This document shows, in pieces, positions 4,500-9,236 of a DNA stretch of 9,236 nt. The stretch covers positions 1 to 9,236 of the forward strand of contig NZ_JAIWNS010000206.1 in assembly GCF_020216685.1 (NCBI RefSeq). Direction: 5' to 3'. Below the pieces are notes generated by a model that searched no databases, was not told the DNA's origin, and was given only the letters and a program-made list of their open reading frames with translations. Every line of letters begins with the position of its first letter. Position 1 is the first letter of the stretch. The stretch is from Methanospirillum hungatei. GTDB taxonomy: Archaea; Halobacteriota; Methanomicrobia; Methanomicrobiales; Methanospirillaceae. Made by a program: the position numbers and the translations under genes.

Positions 4500-6838
4500 T
4501 GGATACGGATGAGAATAAACCTGCGGGGAGAAGAGGGCTGTTCATGGTCACTGAAGATGATAAAAAGCAACCAGAAAAGGACCTGGTTGTTTCAGACTAT
4601 ACGGAAATTATCAACAGGATTCTGAACTATAAACAGGGGGAATTCCCAGAAGTTCCGGAAGAGTTCGTACCCATACTGAACCGGTTACAACAGGACACCG
4701 AAATCCTTCAGAATGAAAAACAGGCCATTCAAGAATTATCCAGAGAGCTCGATCAACTGAAAGAAGAACAAGTCACAATAAAAAAGGAGCATGAAAGTTA
4801 CCTCTCCGATCTGATATCCGCTCATACTGAATTTGACAGGGCACTGGAGATCTTTCAGTATCATGCCATCCCTATGGTCCTTTTGGGACCTGAACAGCAG
4901 ATCATGGATGCAAATGATATCTTCTGCTCGATCTTCTCTGTTGAACGGAGTGAAATAACCAGGCATTTTCCACCTATAACAAAATATGTTTCTGATACCT
5001 CCCCTTTTTCCGCCCCGGACGGCAACCAGTACTCTATTGTAACAATAAAACCGCCGATAGTTCCTTTTGATCATGAAGCAGTTTCACTCGAACTCTTTAT
5101 ACCATATCTGCCCCCGGTTGAGCCGAAAACAAGAGAGACAATATCAAGAGAGATTTTTGAGAAAGCACTATCAGAGATACTTCTTCCGATTGCAATACTT
5201 GATGAACATAATACAGTCAAATATTTAAATAATGCATTTTTAGAATATCTTGCACGGGATCATCAGGACATCTATCTCCGTGATATTGCAAGTTGTGGCT
5301 TTTCAGGAGAGATAAAAGAAAAAGTAGAAGAAGCTGTGACAACCGGAACAAAAATCGAATATCAGACCTCAATTCTCCATCGTGACAATACCTCTATTCA
5401 GGTATGGATCGAGTTATTTCCTCTTACATATGATGAAGAGACATATATTTTGCTCGTTCTTTTCCCTGATGAAGAAGAGGAAAACAATAATAATGAAAAA
5501 TTCTCTCAGAACCTTTCGGAAATTCGGACTCCCTTTTTAAAAACTCTTCTGGACCTCAATCCTTCACCGATGGTTCTGTTTAATGATGCATCAGAAATTA
5601 TACTCGCAAATGAAGGTCTTTCAGAGCTGATTGGTGTCTCTTCCGGACAATTACAAGGCCAGAAACTACCAGACATCGGCATTCAGGTATCCGGTTTTTC
5701 TGGAATGAGTGAAGAGATGGAAATACTTCCAGACGATGTCTGTATTGAGTCACCATATGGGATGGAATGTTACTCAGGTCTTCTCATAGCCAATCATCAA
5801 TCAAATCAAAACCAATATCTTCTGATTCTTCAACCACCGGTAGATGCTCCAATACAGCAGGATCTGCAAAAAAGTCATGAGATCATAGAACCAGTACAGG
5901 ATGGTTCACCTTCTTTTCACACAGAAGTAGATATTCATCCAGATGATTTTCAATCAATTCAATTCTCTGCCATTTCAATTCCCGGACTTCTTATCGAAGA
6001 ATCGGTCATAAAAGAGATGAATCAATCATTTAAAGAATGGAGCGGAATTCAGGATGAAAATATTTCTGAATATGCACAAATACTCATCTCTCATGCGGTC
6101 CAGGCCAGAGAAAACAGATCTGTGGTATTTTCATCACTCTATCCAGCAGGTCTGAAATCGTATCAGATTCAGATTCAACCGAATATCTCTTTGCCTGATA
6201 CAAATATCTACTGGTTTATTGATCAATCCGAAGCACAGGAAACGATTGCATCATTACAGAATCAGATAGAGAGTTTACAATCCGAACTGACTATAATAAA
6301 AAATAATCTTCAAGAAGAACGTTCTGCAATGAAGACTTCTGATGACATATCCGGGCAGATAGATATCGTTGAATTTGAATTATCTGGTGCAAGATATGCA
6401 ATGGATATCGGAATGGTTCGGGAAGTTGTCGAGATGCTTCCAATAACTCCACTTCCAAAGACTCCACCCTACATCATTGGAATCATAAATCTCAGAGGTG
6501 AAGTAACCCATGTCATAGATCTTGCAGTACTTCTTGGAGAACGAATTAAGAAAGATCGAAGTGGTCAGAAGATTATAATCGTTCCTCCTGATGCAGCGCA
6601 TGGAGAACATCTTGGCATTATTGTGGATAATGTACGGAGTGTCACCGAAATCGGTGCTCGTCAGGTAACTGCTCTCGGAGATGAGATCAATGAGCGGATA
6701 CAAACCAGGATTAAAGGCATCATTAAGGTCACGCATGATGATCTTATAGAGAAACGTGAAGGAGAAGAGAAGGAAGCAAACCTTGTTATATGGCTTGACA
6801 TGAAAGAAATATTAAACCGTATAGCAAGTCTTCACTAA
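4499..6838 (+). CDS. Soluble multi-PAS protein with C-terminal CheW domain
   Basis: A 779-residue protein with no signal peptide or membrane segment, so probably cytoplasmic. Numbered from the ATG at 4499: a charged N terminus, a coiled coil at about 60-112, then degenerate PAS-like units at about 113-200 (FQYHAIPMVLLGPEQQIMDAN), 216-325 (ILLPIAILDEHNTVKYLNNAFLEYL) and 345-450 (LLDLNPSPMVLFNDASEIILANEGL). A fourth, weaker one spans about 485-575. A second coiled coil lies at about 580-612. Residues 620-775 form a CheW domain, with IDIVEFELSGARYAMDIGMV and the conserved NLRGEVTHVIDL at 664-675. CheW adaptors link receptors to the CheA kinase; fusing one to PAS sensor domains suggests an adaptor that itself senses or scaffolds. 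Acidic, Asn-rich linkers (DEEEENNNNE) separate modules. No methyl-accepting helical-hairpin domain is visible, although cheR follows. The PAS calls rest on fold-like patterns and are less certain than CheW. Confidence 0.9.
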   Translation: MDTDENKPAGRRGLFMVTEDDKKQPEKDLVVSDYTEIINRILNYKQGEFPEVPEEFVPILNRLQQDTEILQNEKQAIQELSRELDQLKEEQVTIKKEHESYLSDLISAHTEFDRALEIFQYHAIPMVLLGPEQQIMDANDIFCSIFSVERSEITRHFPPITKYVSDTSPFSAPDGNQYSIVTIKPPIVPFDHEAVSLELFIPYLPPVEPKTRETISREIFEKALSEILLPIAILDEHNTVKYLNNAFLEYLARDHQDIYLRDIASCGFSGEIKEKVEEAVTTGTKIEYQTSILHRDNTSIQVWIELFPLTYDEETYILLVLFPDEEEENNNNEKFSQNLSEIRTPFLKTLLDLNPSPMVLFNDASEIILANEGLSELIGVSSGQLQGQKLPDIGIQVSGFSGMSEEMEILPDDVCIESPYGMECYSGLLIANHQSNQNQYLLILQPPVDAPIQQDLQKSHEIIEPVQDGSPSFHTEVDIHPDDFQSIQFSAISIPGLLIEESVIKEMNQSFKEWSGIQDENISEYAQILISHAVQARENRSVVFSSLYPAGLKSYQIQIQPNISLPDTNIYWFIDQSEAQETIASLQNQIESLQSELTIIKNNLQEERSAMKTSDDISGQIDIVEFELSGARYAMDIGMVREVVEMLPITPLPKTPPYIIGIINLRGEVTHVIDLAVLLGERIKKDRSGQKIIIVPPDAAHGEHLGIIVDNVRSVTEIGARQVTALGDEINERIQTRIKGIIKVTHDDLIEKREGEEKEANLVIWLDMKEILNRIASLH

Positions 6839-6862
6839 AAGAATTCTCCTTTGAAACATATC

Positions 6863-7714
6863 ATGGAAAAAAAAATTATACCCCCGGTTTTTCCCCAGAT
6901 TAATGTCCCACAAGTGAGTGAGAAGGGACTTTCTGAACTCATTCTTGATGTTCAGAAAAGACTCAATATTCAACTCACCAGTTACAAACAGGATTATATC
7001 AAACGAAGGCTTCTTTCACGGATGAATTCAACCAGATCAAAGGATTTTGTTGAATACCACCAGTATCTGAAGACTCATCCAGAAGAAGAAGAAAAACTCA
7101 GGAATGCACTGACAATAAATGTCACAAAATTTCTTCGCGATCCTGATGTATTCAACCTGATTGGGAGAGAGATCTTTCCATCAATAATCCAGGAGAAGAG
7201 ATCCATAAAAATCTGGAGTGCTGGTTGTTCATCAGGAGAAGAGCCCTATACCTATGCAATACTCCTGTATGATCAGGCAAAACCCGGGGTTTCACTCAGT
7301 AATGTCATCACCGCAACAGATATCGATGAAGTAATTTTAAAGAAGGCTAAAGATGGAATTTATGAAAAGAGCGCCCTGGAAAACCTGAGTGATTCCCAGA
7401 TTAACAGACATTTCGATAAAACTGAAGATGGGAAGTTCCGGATAAAAGATCATATCCGGAATATGGTTCGGTTCCAGTCTCATGATCTCATGAAAGGAGT
7501 CCCTGTCGCACGGATGTTTGACGTAGTATCATGCAGAAATGTAACGATATATTTTAATGAACAACAAAAGAAGGATCTTGTAAAACTTGTTCATGAGAGT
7601 CTTGGAAATAATGGGTACTATATTATGGGAATGTCTGAATATATGTCAAAAGATGTCGAACACCTGTTCAGACCCTATAAACCCATGCTGAAAATTTTCC
7701 AGAAAGCAGCGTAA
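6863..7714 (+). CDS. cheR: CheR-type chemotaxis protein methyltransferase
   Basis: A 283-residue cytosolic S-adenosylmethionine-dependent methyltransferase that makes glutamyl methyl esters on chemoreceptors. The N-terminal helical CheR domain is seen at about 20-75 (LSELILDVQKRLNIQLTSYK, KRRLLSRM). NVTKFLRD at 86-93 matches the family NxTxFFR segment. The SAM-binding motif IWSAGCSSGEEPYTYAILL spans 117-135, the acidic ATDID is at 151-155, and SCRNVTIYF at 223-231 matches the conserved CRNVLIYF. The C-terminal GYYIMGMSE stands where GYLFLGHSE is usual, with Met for His. Length is close to that of enterobacterial CheR. It follows the PAS-CheW gene by 24 bases and is probably in the same operon. 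A TTG at 6851 would add four residues; neither start has a clear ribosome binding site, so the exact start is open. Product SAH would be recycled by the S-adenosylhomocysteinase-family enzyme encoded elsewhere in the window. Confidence 0.95.
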   Translation: MEKKIIPPVFPQINVPQVSEKGLSELILDVQKRLNIQLTSYKQDYIKRRLLSRMNSTRSKDFVEYHQYLKTHPEEEEKLRNALTINVTKFLRDPDVFNLIGREIFPSIIQEKRSIKIWSAGCSSGEEPYTYAILLYDQAKPGVSLSNVITATDIDEVILKKAKDGIYEKSALENLSDSQINRHFDKTEDGKFRIKDHIRNMVRFQSHDLMKGVPVARMFDVVSCRNVTIYFNEQQKKDLVKLVHESLGNNGYYIMGMSEYMSKDVEHLFRPYKPMLKIFQKAA

Positions 7715-7722
7715 AAAATTGA

Positions 7723-8013
7723 TTATCCCCTTTTTAGAAATCCCTTTTTTCGTGGAATTGGTTCCAGGCCTGACAATTCCCGGTTTTTATCGATCTTTTC
7801 TTCATGCGCTTTAATTTCGCTGTAAATAATATAAAAATTCAGACCTACCAGGATCAGAACAAAGAAAGTACTAATAAACAACGCCAGACCCTGGGGGCGG
7901 ATTTCCTCCACAGTCCACATGATATAGAGCACCAGAAGTAACCCAAATAAATAAAATGGTCCCCACATTCTGATGTTCAGGATTTTCATGTGTGCTTCCA
8001 GATTTCTTTTCAT
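7723..8013 (-). CDS. Small membrane protein with two predicted transmembrane helices, unknown function
   Basis: A 96-residue protein that I do not recognise. Two hydrophobic stretches are clear: about 17-34 (WGPFYLFGLLLVLYIMW) and 43-64 (LALFISTFFVLILVGLNFYI). Both ends are basic, notably the C-terminal tail RKKGFLKRG, so the positive-inside rule puts both termini in the cytoplasm with a short Pro-containing outer loop. The tail after helix 2 is charged (SEIKAHEEKIDKNREL) and may be helical. The gene converges on cheR with eight bases between stop codons and is divergent from the lipoprotein gene. A second ATG at 7989, preceded by GGAAG at five bases, could be the true start and would remove eight residues. 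It could be a membrane-anchored accessory factor; the sequence shows nothing more specific. Confidence 0.7.
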   Translation of the reverse strand: MKRNLEAHMKILNIRMWGPFYLFGLLLVLYIMWTVEEIRPQGLALFISTFFVLILVGLNFYIIYSEIKAHEEKIDKNRELSGLEPIPRKKGFLKRG

Positions 8014-8108
8014 ACGATATCAATCTCACGGAGTGATCACCATTCGACACATACAAGTGCATCACATCAGGTGAAGATAGATAACTAAGGCAGTCCAATG
8101 ATTACCAT
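8014..8108. promoter_or_regulatory. Divergent intergenic region between membrane-protein and lipoprotein genes
   Basis: This 95-base region must hold both start signals. An eight-base palindrome, GTGATCAC, lies at 8033-8040. GATAGATAAC, near 8076-8085, is a weak TATA-like patch for the lipoprotein gene. No strong Shine-Dalgarno site precedes its ATG at 8109. Nothing here is more than suggestive. Confidence 0.25.
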
Positions 8109-9236
8109 ATGAAAATAATCAGGGTTCCAATTGGCATACATATCATTGCTATCCTGATGGTGTGTGCATTTATAACCGGATGTGTTGAGGTGACACCTCC
8201 AGCAGGGGAACAGGAAGCATCAGCATATGGACCGGTTTCGCAAGGGAGCGGGGATATGAAAGATCTGGTAAAAGGTCAGAATCAGACCGTGACTCCTCCG
8301 GTTCAGTCACCAGGTCCATCAGATCAGCAGGGAGCAACTGAGCCAATTTCTCCTTCTTCACCTGAAACACCATTACCACCGGTTGAAAATGAATCTTTTG
8401 TGAAAGTTACTCCGAAAGATTACAGTCAGCTGAAAGGAGACACACAGACTTCATATCTCCCCTATAACCGACCAATATCAACAGACAACCGGCAATTTCT
8501 GACAATATATGAGATATTAAATCAGTCATTTGTGAAAAATGCCTCTGCATATGCATATCACCTTGTCACGCCACCCCTCTATATTGAATTAGGATTTTAT
8601 CCGAAAATGGTAACAGACGAGCAGGAAGTATATAAAAGAACCGGAGATAAAGAAGGAACTATTAAGTATACCAAAGTCAGGCCGTCACAGGATGCATGGT
8701 TTGAAATGCGTGTATATGATATGGATACAAACCAGGAGATTTTACGGGAGGGATATGGAAAAACATACAGTCTGACCAACAAAACAGCAGCAATCCGCAG
8801 GGCTGGGACCTTCCAGTTTGACTTTATGGGTGACTCAATTGCTGCAGATATTGCGATGAAAATTCCGGTTGATAATTCCACAGTGAATGCATATTCAAAT
8901 GTAAGTTCACTTATTGAAGATAGAAAAATCAAGTCCGGATTATTACCAGCAGTATTTCTGCAGGAGACAGATATGGGACAGGGATGGCAGAGAACCGGCG
9001 ATCTTATTCACACTCCGGTGAAATATTCATCAATTTTAATTCTACCCTCATCAGGCTCGAAACTGACTCAGGATATTTCCAAATTCCCAGGTTCTCAGGA
9101 TGCAGTTACACAATATGCACAGACGAAATCCGCGAATTCAGGAGAGACCCATATAGCCATAACCGCCGGTGATGAAGGGTATGGATTTGAGTCAATCAGA
9201 AAAACAGGTGTGGTTTTCAGACAGGGGCCATATCTT
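8109..9236 (+). CDS. Predicted archaeal lipoprotein, unknown function (3' end outside window)
   Basis: An open frame of 376 codons runs from the ATG at 8109 to the last base of the window without a stop. The N terminus has Lys2 and Arg5, a hydrophobic core (IGIHIIAILMVCAFI) and a lipobox-like FITGC with Cys25, so export and lipid attachment to the outer face of the membrane are predicted. Residues about 28-100 are a low-complexity linker rich in Pro, Gln, Ser, Glu and Gly (for example TPPVQSPGPSDQQ), typical of spacers that hold a domain off the membrane. From about residue 100 the chain looks globular, with alternating hydrophobic strands such as AWFEMRVYDMD and FQFDFMGDS, and several Asn-X-Ser/Thr sites (NQS, NAS, NKT, NST). 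No enzyme motif is recognised. Similar surface proteins are common in methanogens; the function is unknown. Confidence 0.85.
   Translation, partial: MKIIRVPIGIHIIAILMVCAFITGCVEVTPPAGEQEASAYGPVSQGSGDMKDLVKGQNQTVTPPVQSPGPSDQQGATEPISPSSPETPLPPVENESFVKVTPKDYSQLKGDTQTSYLPYNRPISTDNRQFLTIYEILNQSFVKNASAYAYHLVTPPLYIELGFYPKMVTDEQEVYKRTGDKEGTIKYTKVRPSQDAWFEMRVYDMDTNQEILREGYGKTYSLTNKTAAIRRAGTFQFDFMGDSIAADIAMKIPVDNSTVNAYSNVSSLIEDRKIKSGLLPAVFLQETDMGQGWQRTGDLIHTPVKYSSILILPSSGSKLTQDISKFPGSQDAVTQYAQTKSANSGETHIAITAGDEGYGFESIRKTGVVFRQGPYL

Noticed and set aside
6380..6736. 118-codon minus-strand frame opposite the CheW domain
   Set aside because: It is an antisense shadow; the plus strand carries the conserved CheW motif NLRGEVTHVIDL here.
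7871..8098. 75-codon minus-strand frame overlapping the small membrane protein gene
   Set aside because: It is out of frame with the two-helix protein, is composed of unstructured-looking sequence and has no ribosome binding site.
8597..8932. 111-codon minus-strand frame within the lipoprotein region
   Set aside because: The plus strand is open without interruption from 8109 to the window end with a lipobox, so this is an antisense shadow.
1..9236. CRISPR array, tRNA, insertion sequence or other mobile element
   Set aside because: No regularly spaced direct repeats, cloverleaf-like sequence, transposase or terminal inverted repeats were seen on reading both strands by eye.

Overview
The window looks like a chromosomal segment of a methanogenic archaeon, most likely of the Methanomicrobiales and resembling Methanospirillum. 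This is inferred from several things together: a short archaeal-type S-adenosylhomocysteinase, archaeal TATA-like boxes, an archaeal-looking RNase P RNA, a TPR-repeat protein, chemotaxis genes of the Che type, and a lipoprotein with a Pro/Ser-rich linker. No species can be named from the sequence alone. No insertion sequence, CRISPR array or tRNA was seen, and gene density is high.

Layout. Positions 3-233 hold the 3' end of a TPR-protein gene (+). It converges on a S-adenosylhomocysteinase-family gene (243-1469, -). That gene is divergent from hisF (1584-2399, +), with a 114-bp shared upstream region. hisF converges, with one base between stop codons, on a SagB-type nitroreductase-like gene (2401-3141, -). 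Upstream of that gene, on the same strand, lies an RNase P RNA gene (rnpB, about 3188-3491, -). It occupies a region where open frames on the other strand are spurious.

The right half is a three-gene + strand cluster that reads as an operon: a ParA/MinD-family ATPase (3642-4499), a large soluble PAS-repeat protein ending in a CheW domain (4499-6838), and a CheR-type methyltransferase (6863-7714). The ParA gene has no ATG, GTG or TTG upstream of its Walker A motif. The best start is an ATT codon six bases after an AGGGG ribosome-binding site. The ParA stop and the PAS-CheW start overlap (TAATG), which suggests translational coupling. A ParA ATPase, a CheW adaptor and CheR together suggest a cytoplasmic chemosensory or signalling module with its own positioning ATPase. 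This is the most interesting hypothesis here.

Downstream, a small two-helix membrane protein (7723-8013, -) converges on cheR and is divergent from a predicted lipoprotein gene (8109 to beyond the window end, +).
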